The notes: generated by a model from the sequence alone, not told the origin. A DNA stretch of 64,000 bases from Papaver somniferum (GCF_003573695.1 NC_039367.1:29102442-29166441); one strand, 5' to 3'; counted from the stretch's first letter, positions 46,090 to 58,937 are shown. Translations and numbers: made by a program.

Positions 46090-47405
46090 CTAAACATGCG
46101 GGGGTACCAAGTACACCACCAACTTTTTCGTTCGGCAACCTGTATAGGCAAAACCTAATACAATATCAAGCAGACCAACTTAATGATCCTTGATAATATG
46201 TATATAGAGTTTAAATCTCAACCTCTTTTCAATCATTATATATAATACAATAAATCCGTGAACTTAATTGTTAAGAAGAGTACTTGGACGATCTCAAAAA
46301 TCAATACCCAAGATCAATATTGTCGTATCCAAATAATCCAATTGGAATTCTGCCAAGTTAATAAACTTGTTATCTATCTTTCAAGATACGAATTCTACAA
46401 GAACAAGTCTCGTAATCGATCACAATTAGATGGACATATCTACTTAGATTGAATATGTACAACTTGCGTAAATCCGATTATAAAGATAAAAATATAATGT
46501 GAAAAAGGAAAAATACACAACAACAGAAATTTTGTTAACGAGGAAACAACAATAGCAGAAAAATCTCGGGACCTTGTCCAGATTTGAACGTCGAGTTGTA
46601 TTAACCAACTACTTACACTAGCCTAATATCAGACTTTGGACTGGAATTTATATGAGTCTGAATCAACCCTCCAAGAAATTCAGTTACAACCGTGCTCCTT
46701 ACGTCTCTTCAACCTCTCAAGGTTCTACGCACTTGATTCCCTTAGTTGACGTCCTTTACAGCCTAATAGTATTGCTTCAGCAACAGTGAAAACTTTTGAT
46801 ACCAATCCGCCTCTAACAAATAATCCTATTTGATTCTCATTTAGATTGAGATATTAAGGTGCGAAAATTTGTTTGCAATTATCAATCTAACAAACCTCAT
46901 AAATCTGAAACTTACGACTACCTAGAGCAGCCTAGATTCTTAACCACCTCTGGAAAAAAATCTTCAAAAGATCAATTAAGATCAGCTATCAGATATCTAT
47001 CCCGAGAAATCACAAAGTCTGAGACGAAGGGAACTTCTTGATTTATATTTATCTTGCCTGAAAGAGACTATTCAAATCTCGATAACAAAAAAAAATCAGG
47101 ATGCACGAACTATCAAGGTAAAAGATAGTTGGAACTGGCTTTACGAATCCCCAAACTGAATTCTTTTAGTCGTAAACCTAATTACGTTTCTCATAGGAAA
47201 CCTAGGTTCATAGAGGACGACTTATAGATCAATTAGGACACTAAGTGTTGGGGATTGAATTTCTCAGTTGAAAAAGCATTTCTATTTATAGATTTCAAAA
47301 CTGAGGGTTGCTTAAAATTCAAGCTAACATTAGTTAGAAATCAAACAAACACTTTAGATTTTGAAAATACAATAGAGTAGTATACACAATGGGAAGGTTC
47401 ATAAA
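46090..47405 (-). repeat. Copia-like LTR sequence, right arm of the inverted pair
   Basis: Inverted match to 39113-40430, including the small open frames at 46258-46452 and 46859-47041. The two arms (39113-40914 and 45606-47405) are 1.8 kb each and are separated by 4.7 kb containing the TPD1-like gene. Confidence 0.7.
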
Positions 47406-47569
47406 CAATTAGCTATATCATGTTCATAAAAACACTTAAGAGTTTAATCATAATGCACACACATGAGTGTTTAAGTGATCAATGAAGTCTTAGAATTTTT
47501 TAAGAGAGTCATAGCAATACTAAACATTTTTTTAAAAAAAGTCTTTGAGCATATTCTAAATTTACCGGG

Positions 47570-47880
47570 ACAGTTAGTGAGACGGTTCATAAACCATAAT
47601 GATAGTTCACAAGTCAGGGAGCTTTGGTTCGAGAACCGGGTTCGCCAACCCTTACTCGGATCGACAACTCAGATGAAAAAAATTTTCCAACCGGGTTCGT
47701 AGACCTTAATCCTTTTATACCAACATTAAAAAAATCAGTTCACCGCGGTTGCCAACCGGGTTCGTGAACTGTTCCTTATTGAACTGGAGGTTTGGGAACA
47801 GGTTTTCTAACCTTCTTGTATTTCTGAAATCTGATACATATGGTTTGCCAACGGGTTTACCAACCTACACTGGAAAGAGA
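47570..47880. repeat. Array D: GGTTCG / CCAACCGGG motifs in an LTR-like region
   Basis: Within about 310 bp are at least eight copies of a 10-14 bp motif in both orientations, for example GACGGTTCATAAACC, GAGAACCGGGTTCGCCAACC, CAACCGGGTTCGTAGACC, CAACCGGGTTCGTGAAC and CCAACGGGTTTACCAACC. Several are near-palindromes of the form GGTTCGYRAACC. It adjoins copia-like LTR sequence on both sides. Confidence 0.6.
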
Positions 47881-47909
47881 TATATATCAGAAGTTCATGA
47901 AACTCTTTC

Positions 47910-49001
47910 TTATGATGTTTGAAATATTCTCAAATGCTAAAATTAATTGTATGGGTTATTTTCAAATGATATACGAATTAATTCTCAAATAATAAATTAT
48001 TTTGAACTAATATTGTTAAGGACCTTTGATCATCTATGCTAGAATCATATTTGAGATTTTTAACAAGACACGCTTGACTCAAAATTTATTCTTTGTAAAT
48101 CTACTAGAAGTTGTACGACATAGTCTCAATACATATAATGGTAAGATAGTAAGTAATTAAATAGAATGGTTCAGTCTTCACATACAAGATACAAAAGTTC
48201 TTTAAATGTTTTCGTCGGTCTTCAGTCTTTGAGGGTGATATCTGGTACTCAAATATCAAATTCTAACCTAGTCCAAAACTTGACTTAGTAGACTAGAAAT
48301 CAAAAGATATAGTTTTGATCAACTAACATTGAGAACAAGCTTGAGATAGCAAAACTTATGGGTTCAACTGAGCATTTCTCTAACATATGTAATACATGCT
48401 TCAGTTGTATTCGTGCACCTGTAGAACTTCTAAATCTTCTCTTATAAATCTTCTAGCATGACTCCAATTCTCTTTAGAATAATCTTTTGAAAATCTTCTA
48501 GCATAATGCTAATTCTCTTTAGAAGATGCTCCTCAACAATTAGGGTATACACGTTCAGTGACCTAGTTGATTCTTCTTCACAAGATCACCTATAAATAAT
48601 ATAGAGATATCTTGATATACCAAATCTATGGTTTATGGAAAACACCTAGAAACAGGTTCCGTAACTATCAAAGAAGATATATTCCCTTTACTTTAGAATC
48701 CCCGAGTAAAGTCTTTTGGAATCTTACTCCTGTTCGTGAAGAAAAAATATATCATAAACAACCTTATGTAACTCACACATAATTTTTCAAGGGATACTTT
48801 GTACGGTTACATGAAACCTCTATTTTATAGTGAATGATCAAGGCTAGGTTGCTTGGAAATAAATATACCTAGGAAACACCAAGTACTTGACCAAAATAAG
48901 CCTTTAGTCACGTATTCATGGTTTTACTTCGTGAACTATTGGTAAAAGTTCATGTACATATAAGTTGATTTTTATTAACGAAAATAACTTTAGCTACACA
49001 T

Positions 49002-49088
<87 letters not shown>

Positions 49089-49490
49089 TTTCTTTCATGA
49101 ATCAATCATAACTTCTTAGCAATAACTCGGGATTGAGTGATTCTTGGCTCGTCGGGATCATATTCTTATTCACTAGAACTTTAGGAACTTTCCAAGAACA
49201 AAGGCCATTCTCACTAAATTCACTAAATGTATTGTTTCGAAAGATAGAGAGGTAGAGTGAACAAGATAATCAAGTGCTTTGTTACTAACCTTTAATTAAG
49301 TTCTCAAACATGTCTTCGTGTGGTCTTTAATCATCGTTCTTCATGGATAGATTTGATCACATACTCTACTAACCAAATCTAGTCTGAAACTGACTTTAGT
49401 GAATAAATCGAGAATGCATTTTGGAATCCAAATTTGGCAACTAACTTGACTGAGATCAACCAAGCAATGCTCTGACATGTGTTAAAAAAT
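47910..49490 (-). repeat. Copia-like LTR fragments
   Basis: 47910-48387 matches 54630-55050 in the same orientation. On the minus strand it begins TGTTAGAGAAATGCTCAGTT at 48387, a likely LTR start. 48400-49485 is similar, inverted, to 57421-58500 (shared ACTTGGTGTTTCC and GATTCTTGGCTCG segments), with another minus-strand start TGTCAGAGCATTGC near 49485. At least two LTR copies are therefore joined here. No coding region of a copia element is visible. Confidence 0.6.
48999..49086. repeat. Compound CA / TA microsatellite
   Basis: A (CA)n run to about 49047 passes directly into a (TA)n run to about 49086, inside LTR-like sequence. Confidence 0.95.
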
Positions 49491-49938
49491 CTAAGAGCAT
49501 AAATTATATTTTACCATGTTAGATAAAAGCTTCCATGGATCCTGTTGTCGTCTCTGACTTAGGAGTCAGATAGGAAGGGAGAAATTTATATAGTAACACA
49601 AAATAGGTTGATACCCACATCGAGTCATCACATTTTGGATTCACTATTTGTGATATGATAGCACCTTGTCACAATTGACTAACTTTGAGGTGTTAAGAAG
49701 ACATTGATTACTAGTATAATTCAAACTACACATATTCGGTTACATGACTAGTGTTAAAGTAGTTTAATTTATTAGAGCAAGGCTCAATAAATAAAGATAA
49801 ACTTTTTCTTGTCTTTTCTTCTGAAGGAGAATATAATCCATACATGATTGGATTCCATAAAAACAAATAGAATACTTTTTATTATATCATGATGTGGCCC
49901 AGAAGATGCTCCACAAGTAAAGATATTCATGGTTTGAT

Positions 49939-50316
49939 TCATCCTCTGTAGTGGCCTCCTAGAGAGACAAGATATTCAAAACAAAAAAAGGAACCCCAAG
50001 AAGATGAACCACATTGGCATACGTTTTCATAATTGTCTGAACCATCATGAGGAAAATCACAAGAAGATGAAACACATTTGGACATGCACATAAATAATGA
50101 ATTAAAAGAAAAAAATATTGGCTTGTGATATAGAAATACCTCATCTTCGTCGGAATCGGAATCCAAGGAAAAGAATCCTTTTTTTTTAGCTTCTGGCAAT
50201 GTTGTCGAATATCCAGAGAAATAGATGCTTAAATTCTCTAAGCTGTGAGATAGTTCGATACCCTTTTTAAACACAAAATTATATACCTTTATGTACACCT
50301 TCTCTAACTCATCCAT
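49939..50316 (-). CDS. Hypothetical small protein or first exon
   Basis: ATG at 50316 opens MDELEKVYIKVYNFVFKKGI and continues to an acidic stretch DSDSDEDE near 50150. There GAGATGAG|GTATTT gives a plausible donor, so the credible coding part may be only about 60 codons. If unspliced the frame runs on to 49939 with a Cys/Ser-rich tail. No domain recognised and no neighbour suggests a role. Confidence 0.25.
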   Translation of the reverse strand: MDELEKVYIKVYNFVFKKGIELSHSLENLSIYFSGYSTTLPEAKKKGFFSLDSDSDEDEVFLYHKPIFFSFNSLFMCMSKCVSSSCDFPHDGSDNYENVCQCGSSSWGSFFCFEYLVSLGGHYRG

Positions 50317-50819
50317 TCATATGTTCAACACACTGAGACATACCCAAATCATTAGTTACATAAATATTAGAGAAATTTATTGTAACCAAAGAAAAATAAA
50401 AAAAAAACCATAGCCTTCTCAATTATATAATGCAACTCGTGAAACATGCACAATTTGATATAGAGTAGCTGGAGCCTTTTGGTTATCTCGAGGCCTGAAT
50501 TTAACAACTAAGCAACACAATCAATTCAAAACATGTTACGACAACTGAAATAACAACAAAATAGGGACTAAATATTCCTCTATACTTTTCTAAAGATAAA
50601 TAAAAAAATGAATACTAACACTATGTGAGAGCAACCAACAATTGTACACGGTGAAGTAATACACAAACACTTTGAAAAAACAACAAACTGAATGATTGAT
50701 TAATTAAATAGAGGCTTTATAATAGATCATTGCAGTGAAATAATAACTAAGCATCTATTTTGTGGAGTAAAGTAGGAATTAAATTTAAACTTACTAGTTC
50801 AGAAGCGGTATTAATACCA

Positions 50820-51620
50820 TCCAAACTGAAGGTTTCAGTAAGACTTTTCCTTACTTGTTGTATTTTTATTTCTTTTGCTTCAATCAACACAAGTCAATTT
50901 GCATCCTGATTTGTTTTCTTAGATTGACCAAACATTAGAGAACAATACAGAAAAGAAAAGAATGAATAAAAATGCTCCCAAAGACCAACTAGAAAGTCCC
51001 ATTCACTAGGATTACCAACCAATTTGGACCTCACTTGTTATATTCTTAGCATATTGAGAACTAGTAGGCGATAAGGGGGCAGGCTTTAGTGTTGCTTTAT
51101 GCCCTAATCACTACATGAATCAACTAAATTAGCTTTTAGGTTATGTCAGCACTGTCATGCTAGGGACCCCTTGTAGATTTTGTGGCATTACCTTTTCAAA
51201 TGTTATTGTGATAGAGCTGTCCAATGTCTAATGTACATCTTTTTATCTGAGATTATACGGAGAGTAAACTTAAGTGTATTTCAATCATATTTCATTTCAT
51301 ATTATAAGCGTATTTCCATCATATTACATTTCATATAATATAATATTACACAACATGTATTTCCATGAGAATCATTGTATTTTCATCATATTACCTGTAT
51401 TTGATTTCTGATATGCGAAATATATGTGTTTCCAATAGAACTCTGAATTCAGCAGTGTCCTGTATTTGTTTTCCTATTTTTTACACTCTCAAAAAATTAG
51501 TGAAGTGATTTTTATAAGTTGTCAATTTGAAAGCATGGCCGAGCTACATCAGTGCACAAAACAATTGGACACTTCATTAATGTTCTTTAGACAGTATGCG
51601 TATTTCAAAATATTTATCTT
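50820..51620 (+). repeat. Dispersed repeat X, copy 2
   Basis: Same orientation as 44605-45612 and closely similar, but without the internal tandem duplication. It continues through TTAATGTTCTTTAGACAGTA, the sequence interrupted in copy 1. It ends where an AT-rich region begins. Confidence 0.7.
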
Positions 51621-52430
51621 CCCTTGAAAATTGTCATGGTAACCCAATGAGAATTATTAGAAGCGGTATTCAAGAAATTATACAACTGCGCCACTTTTTA
51701 TGTAGATTATTAAAAACAAAATATCATTCAAAAAAGTATTTTGTTATAATAATCAACAAATATTTTATTACTTTACCCCTTAAAATGTACATTATTATTT
51801 TTCTTGAGTTTCACTATCTTTTAACTACTTTATTTTATAATTACTTCTTTTTCCCTGACTGACTTATAATAGTTGTTCGAATTAAAATAACTAAAACAAA
51901 ATAATATAAAATTATCGCACATTTTCATTTATAAAAGCGATCCACATATTTTTATGGTAAAGTTTTTCTTTTATTTCAACTTTAATAAAATATTACCTTG
52001 ACATTCATATTATTACAAAAAAAATATAAATTACTTTATCTTGTTGGTTTATATCTTTACGTTGTTTTTTTTTTGTCTTTTGTAATATTAACAATAAATT
52101 CGCAATGTAATTGTAAACACATATAAGAAATAAAAAAAAAGTTAGATGTTAATATGTAAAAAAAAAGAAAACAAATCCTAGTAAAGGTCGGAAGTTGATG
52201 AATAGGATTGTGTATTCGCTTTTTATTTTAAGATTTTAGAATTATAAGCCGGAGTTTGGATATGCTGAAGAAAATTTACGATTTGGAACCTATCTTGCTT
52301 CAATTCCTACAAATTGTCTATTATCTCTCACACATAATTTTCATCCATTTTTTGTCATTCCTTTTCTTATTTTATTTCTCGTTCTCACACTGCAAAATCC
52401 TCAAATTACTAATGATCGTAATAGTGAGTC
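51621..52430. other. AT-rich intergenic sequence
   Basis: Very AT-rich, with long A and T runs. Open frames here are short and hydrophobic by composition. Nothing supported. Confidence 0.4.
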
Positions 52431-52687
52431 GCGGAAATATAGACAATGCAAATGAAATTTCAGAGGGTATATTTATGCAAGGAACTAGATCACCTTTCAT
52501 TACAAGTTTATACGAGTTTGAAATTTCTGATTCAAACATCATACAATTTCTTAATAATAGATGATTTGGAATTTCTAACGATGATCAATTGATAAGAATT
52601 ATTGCTTATCTTAGAGATTGTGGTAAGAATAGAGATTTTGGGGGACTAATTGGAATATTTGAAGACAAAATGAGGGATATGATTTAA
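52431..52687 (+). pseudogene. Unidentified coding remnant with in-frame TGA
   Basis: One frame reads GNIDNANEISEGIFMQGTRS and SPFITSLYEFEISDSNIIQF, meets TGA at 52562-52564, and resumes without a shift as FGISNDDQLIRIIAYLRDCG ... FEDKMRDMI to TAA 52685-52687. The composition is protein-like (balanced charge, few repeats) and contrasts with its flanks. The frame is open upstream to 52256, but that part is a hydrophobic low-complexity stretch. The family is unknown. The stop sits where Trp or Arg would fit. Confidence 0.35.
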
Positions 52688-52922
52688 ATTTCTTTTAAGA
52701 GATTTCCAGTTAATAGTTATTGTATAATAGTTATGTAAATCACTAAATTTATATTTGATTGTGTTTGTCTTAGGGTTTTTAACCAAAGAGAATATCTAAT
52801 GATGGAATTCAATATTTGAATATCATTTTCAAAAGGGAAGATGAGAATGCATACTTGACTCGTTTTTTTAACTACAATAGATGTTATCTTTTGGCAATTA
52901 GATTGTTACAGAAAAAAATCTT

Positions 52923-54578
52923 GGGCTATTTTGTGTTTCCTCCCCTACAAAGATCGCTAATTAGCGTTTCCTCCCCAAAAAGATTGAAATTAGTGAATCC
53001 TCCCATCGTTAGTGTTTCCGTCCATTGCTCGGTTAGCTGAGTCAGCAAGAATATACGCGTGGAAGAATGATACATGTGTCGGATAAAGTTACCAAAATAC
53101 CCTCATATATTTCCGTAATTAAACCAAACACATCATTGTTAACAGGTTAGGTTGAATGAAAGAGAACTGTTCTTCCACTTTTTCTCAATTCACCCCTCAT
53201 TTCTCTCTGCTGCTGTAAGAATCCAGTGAAGAAGACGAAAAGATACATAGTCGGTGAAGAAGATGGGTTTGAATCTGGTGATGTAGTCGAGAATCAGTGA
53301 AAAACATGATTGAACATCAAAATAAAAAAAAACAAAAATTGAATCAAAGAAATCAGAACATGGTGGAAGAAGAGAAAATAATCAACTTTGAATCGACCAC
53401 TGTCTGTATGTCCTGATGGTCGGTTAATTCTTGAGACTTCTCACCTTTCTAAAAGAAAGCTTATGATTTCCTCATTGAAATTGCTGAGCAAGTTTGCAGG
53501 CTTGATTCAAAACACGTATACAAATCGATGCTATGGTGAAAGGAAAAAGATGGGTTTATGCTGAATTTGACGTTGCCGCAGTTAAAATTAAGAAGGAATT
53601 AAAGGTTTATATGGGATTGGAGATTTCTAAAAAGGAATTAAGGGTTTAAGAAGAAAGATTTTTGAAATTGAGGGAAATTTTTGTTAAATGAAATCGCTAC
53701 CTGCATCTCTTCTACATCTATAACATGGGTTTTCATCGATTGAGGCGGTGGTGCTTGATTTGAAGATGTTGCTGGTAGGTTTTTTGTGTTTGAAGACAGT
53801 GCTGATAGGTTTTGGGTTTTTCAATTTTGGAATTAGGGTTCTTTAAAGAATGTGGTACGATTTTGTAGAACGGGATTTGAATTTCCGTAGAAATTGAACC
53901 TAGGGTTGTCCTAGATTTGCAGAGATGTTGAGCAGTGATTAAAAAAGATGGAGATGACGTTAATGGAAGAGATGACGAGTTGTAGTTGTAGATACATAGA
54001 AGCTGGGTTTTAGATGAATTCGATCTTGTTGGAAATTTGATGGAGAAATTGATGAGATTCAGAAGGGGATGAGGGTTGCTGCTACAAAAATTGGTGGTTT
54101 TTGTTGTGTACGGTATTTTTCCTACCTTAATCTATGTCAATCATATGAATTTGGGTTTCCTCATTGATATATTTGTCTCCTCACAACACCAGGCGAAATA
54201 AAGATTTATGATAAAATTGAACCACCATTAATGGTGAAAATAACAGCTTGCTAGATTAATTTGTTTGGGTTCTCATCGATGTATTTGCAGAGATGAAATC
54301 TAATTCATCTACTTTACAAGTTCAGCTGACGGTCAAACATGGAAGATCAGTAATAAATGGAAAACCGGTAATATGACTAAAATCACCGAAGAAGATGATG
54401 ATATTTTGGGAAGGTCACGAAACACGTGTACAGTTTCTTCCACGCGTGCATAACGACTGACTCAGCTAATCGAGCAATAGATGTAAAAACTAACGACGGG
54501 AGGATTCACTAATTTCAATCTTTTGGGGAGCAAATGCTAATTAGCGATCTTGGGAGGGGAGGATACGCAAAATAGCCC
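52923..54578. mobile_element. GGGC-ended MULE-like element, intact copy
   Basis: Terminal inverted repeats exceed 100 bp: left GGGCTATTTTGTGTTTCCTC, right reverse complement GGGCTATTTTGCGTATCCTC, both then GATCGCTAATTAGC, CTCCCCAAAA and GAAATTAGTGAATCCTCCC. A perfect 9-bp target duplication AAAAATCTT lies at 52914-52922 and 54579-54587, diagnostic of the Mutator superfamily size class. The 1656-bp element has no transposase. It is the same family as 13936-38024. Confidence 0.88.
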
Positions 54579-54587
54579 AAAAATCTT

Positions 54588-57420
54588 TTACTAATTATTA
54601 TGATCCTGTTTGAAACATTCCCAAGTGATAAAATCATTTGCATGGGGAATTTTCAACTGATTTACAAATTAATTCATAGAACTAATATTGTTAAGGACCG
54701 TTGAATATATCTGCTTAGAATCATATTTTGATATTTTCACAAGACAAGCTTGACTCGAAACTTTTTCTTTGTAAATATACTAGAAGTCATACGACATAGT
54801 CTCAATAGATAGAATTGTGAGATACTGATTAAAATAGGATGGTTCAGTCTTCATATTCCTGACACAGAATTTTTCCAAATGTCTTCATCGATCTTCAATC
54901 TTCAAGGATGATCTCCGATACTCACCTACAATTCTAACCTAGTCGGAGACTTGACTTACTAGACTAGAAATCAAGAAATAGTTTTGATCATCTAACGTTG
55001 AAAACAAGCTTGAGATAGTAAAACTTGTGGGTTCAACCGAGTATTGCTTTAATAGCAACCATAAGGTACACGATTGGTATATAATATAAGTTTGAAACCA
55101 AACATATCTATAGGGATCAAACTCCTAGTATCTGGATTAACATATAAATGTATTTACTTTAATTACAAAGACAAGCTAAATAATACGTAAGTAAAGTAAA
55201 TAACGCAACACAAGAATTTTTTATCTAGTAAACATCAAATGCAGAAAAACCACGTGACCTAGTCCAATTTTGAATACTCTCATAATTAAGCAGTGACACA
55301 AAGACTACTACCAACTTTGTATAATTGAGACCAAATAAACTATCCCTAGTTACCTAGTTTCCTCAGTATCCTTGCGCGTTCAACCAATATGGACAACACG
55401 CATGATTCCTAAGATAAAATACATTATCTTAAGTTGTTTCACCAGTCGTGAAGATTTCTTGCACTCAACTCTTTTGGATCGTATTCTGAAACAGTAAAGG
55501 ACTAATCTATATTTGGTAACTGCTATCTCAATATCAAGAAGTAAATCAAAGAGTCAAACAAAGGTTCTTCCGTTTAATCTAATAAACTCTTTTGTTTGGA
55601 TTAGATCAACCAAGATCCAGATTATCAAGATAACCAGATATAGGTTTAAAAACTGTCAGATTCAAATCCTTAAGAAGACCACAAATGATAGATTGTCGAT
55701 CTATACGACTATCAATAAGATGTCTATTAAAAGATGAACAAAGCTAAGTCGGATCTCAGGCGATCAAGTATGTGCACGAAGTAAATCATGAAGATCAGAA
55801 ACCAATAATGAATCCTCTTGTCTTCAAATCGTCAATCTTCAATGTATTTGCACAAATAAACTTAATTTCTCTTATGATAGAATAAAAAGAATGAAGTTTG
55901 TTAACAATGGATGATTGCAAATCTATCGTCGGATCTAAAAACAGATCTGAACTACCATCAATCCTTGATCTAGTTTAAGTGACCTTATATTAGAAGATAA
56001 GGATCTCAAGAATAATCAAACTGGGTGAACTCAAGGTTTAACAACTATTAGTCAATCAAATAAATAATAAAAAATTAAAAACAATACAAATTCTAGTTTT
56101 CCACTAATGGTACTATGTAGACGCTTCTTGATCCTATAAAAGTCTTAAACTAGCGGACGTAAGAGATTTCGCCCAATTAGGTTACTCTCCTCTCTAAGAT
56201 AGTATTACATGTCATACTATTAGTCGGCTACAACAGTGACTACAAAATAAAGTGTGTCCGTCACGATAAGTTGGTAAGAAAAAAAAACTTCATTGTTTAT
56301 AGACCAAGGTAGATGGGACACTAAGGAATTTCCATAGACGAAATATTCTCAAGATATGCAATAAACACCAATTTTCAGTTTTGTTTAATTCTAATTAATA
56401 TCCAACTAATATACGAAATCCCTCATGGATGATAACTAAATTTAGCTAGAATAAAAGTATACTTTACTAATATATCTTCCATAAATATGTTTTACTTGAT
56501 GAAAAAATAAAACATATATATTCGAAAATCTTAACAAAAAGTTTCCCAAACATTTTGGTTTGGGATCTCATTTTGATTATGAAGGAATATCTTTGAAAAA
56601 TAAAAGAATATGATTTTATATATACATGTTCAAATTACGCACTATATCAACATCTTGAACTTTCCTAGATAGCAAACCCATATTTCAAAAATCATACAAA
56701 CCCTATAGAATATGTGAAGCCAGAAATATAACTTTTCTATGGGGATCAGTCATGTTAGAGATCCCCAATAGGGATCGGTCCTGCTATAGATCCCCAATAA
56801 GATTCGGACCACCAATCCGTGATTCGTTTCAACTACGAAACAAGTTTCGCACGTCGACATCTGTAAATTCATGTAGTTAAACATAGGTATGGAATCAATC
56901 TTAAGTTCATTACACAATATAGTGACAAGTTACAAAGATAATGTCTATGTCGAAGTTCAAGAGATAAGCGTTATACTTCGTAAGATAAAATGCATAAGTT
57001 GTGATACAACTTGTATATGATCATAATAAGATGATCACATCTCTAATACTCGAGTTTCATATATATAACTTCACATGTTAAAATTCTAATGTGAACGACT
57101 TGAAAATAATGTAGATAAAAATAGAAACAAGTTAAGTCTTGTATTAATAACCTCGAACAGAAGGATGATGTGTTCGTTGATGTCAATAAGTCTGCAGATT
57201 CTCCAGGTCTTCAGAGTAATTTTTGTATGTTTCAACATTTCTAGACTTCCTAGTCTAACTTAACGAAGTTGAGCCTAATAATATAATCAACAACATTGAG
57301 TTCTGAAACTCTAACCTTGACATACCAACGCTTGGCGGGTTCAACCGAGCAATTCTCTAACACTTTTCCAGGAAGTTTTGAAAAAGTATTCTAGAGCATC
57401 TAGAATTAGGCCAGAGGTTA
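54588..57420 (-). repeat. Decayed copia-like LTRs, minus orientation
   Basis: 54630-55050 repeats 47910-48387 and ends at GGGTTCAACCGAGTATTGC. A second LTR-like start (GGGTTCAACCGAGCAATTC, then TCTAACA) is at about 57342-57366. Between them are AT-rich LTR remnants, and near 56735-56815 a 33-bp tandem repeat (GGGATCGGTCCTGCTATAGA type, 2-3 copies). The open frame at 55513-55737 has no domain support. Confidence 0.5.
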
Positions 57421-58937
57421 TCATTAGAGAAGTGTTTGGTTGAACCGACTGGCATTGGTATGTCAATTCAGTTGTCTAATTTATATGCCAAAGCACATTC
57501 TTGATTTAGTCTACTAAAGTCAGTATCAGGCTAGATTAGGTTTAAAAAGTAGAGTATCGGATCAATGTTATCTTTAAAGACTGAAGATTGAATACTCACG
57601 AAGAGATCCATGAAGAACTTTATTAAGGGTTAATAAAAAATACTTGATTCTCTTATTTATTATACCTCTTTGTCATCAAAACAAGTACTCACTCTATGGA
57701 ACAATTCCTATGATGGTAAATATTTATTTATGTATACATTCGAGGATATTTGATCCAAATATTTTAATGAGAATGAAATTTGTCCTTGGAAATGTTTTGA
57801 AGTTGTAGTGAATGACAGTACGACTCCAACGAGCCAAGAATCACTCTATTCCGAGTTATAATGGAAAAATTATGAGTGATTTATTAAAGAAATACTCAAT
57901 GATGTGTGGCTAAGGTCAATTTCGTAAATAAGAACTTGTAAACGAACATTTAACAACAATTCGCTAACTGAAACCGTAAATACGTGACTAAAGGCCTAGT
58001 AAAGTACTTGGTGTTTCCTTTCCATTACAAGGTAGCTTTGTTTCCAATTGACCTAGTCTTGATTATTCACTATACATAAAGGTTTCATATAACCACACAA
58101 ACTATCCCTTGGAAAATTGTGTGAGTTGCATAAGGTTGTTTTACACATCTTTGTTCCTCACGAACAAGCATGAGATTGTGAAGACTTTACTTTGGGATCG
58201 TAAAGCACGTAGAAGTTATCCTCTTCGATAAATACAAAACCTGTATTGAATTTTTTTTCATAAACTCTTGATTTGATTGACCATGATATCTCTAAATTAT
58301 TTCTAGGTGATCTTGTGAGGGATAATCAATTATGTTATGGAACGTGATAACCCTACTCGCCGATGAACACATTCTAAAGAGAATTAAAGTTCTGCTAGCA
58401 CTCTGCTCGAAGATTTACAATAGAAATTCTTAAAGAGAACCGGTGTTCAACAAGTGCACATATACAACTGAAGCAGGTATTCTATTTAGTCAAAAATCTG
58501 GTAGTAGGTTATTGGTGTAGAAGCTTAAATCAATGTGTGTTCAATCTAGACTAGGTCCAGAGGTTTTTCTACACGGTTGTTGTTTCCTCATTAACAAAAT
58601 CTTCTGGTATCTGTGTTACTTTTTTTCGTATTATATCTTTTTATTTTTATAATTGAAACATCACAAGTTGTACGTAGTTAAACCTAGAAAGCATTAAATG
58701 AACTGTAAAGAACTTACAAGACTCGTTCTTGTTGAATTTGTGTCTTGAAATATCAATTACAAGATTTGTTCTTATTGGAATTAAGTTCATGTATAGTCTG
58801 GTATATACTAGGTTTACCTTGTTAAAACAATCTTAAATAAAGTTTCGTAACCAAACGTATGAATTGTACAGGGATTTCTCATATAGGTTACCTAAAGAAA
58901 ATGTTGTTGTTCTACTAGTTACCCTCTCCTTTTTAAT
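57421..58937 (+). repeat. Ty1/copia 5' LTR
   Basis: It begins near CATTAGAGAAGTGTTTGGTT and ends directly before an initiator-Met primer site. The internal sequence matches the inverted LTR fragments at 48.4-49.49 kb and parts of 39.1-40.4 kb. Length is about 1.5 kb. The terminal dinucleotides are decayed. Confidence 0.65.

Noticed and set aside
39487..47041. Paired small frames (39487-39669 with 46859-47041, 40075-40269 with 46258-46452) as a conserved gene family
   Set aside because: They are identical only because they lie in the two arms of an inverted repeat of LTR sequence.
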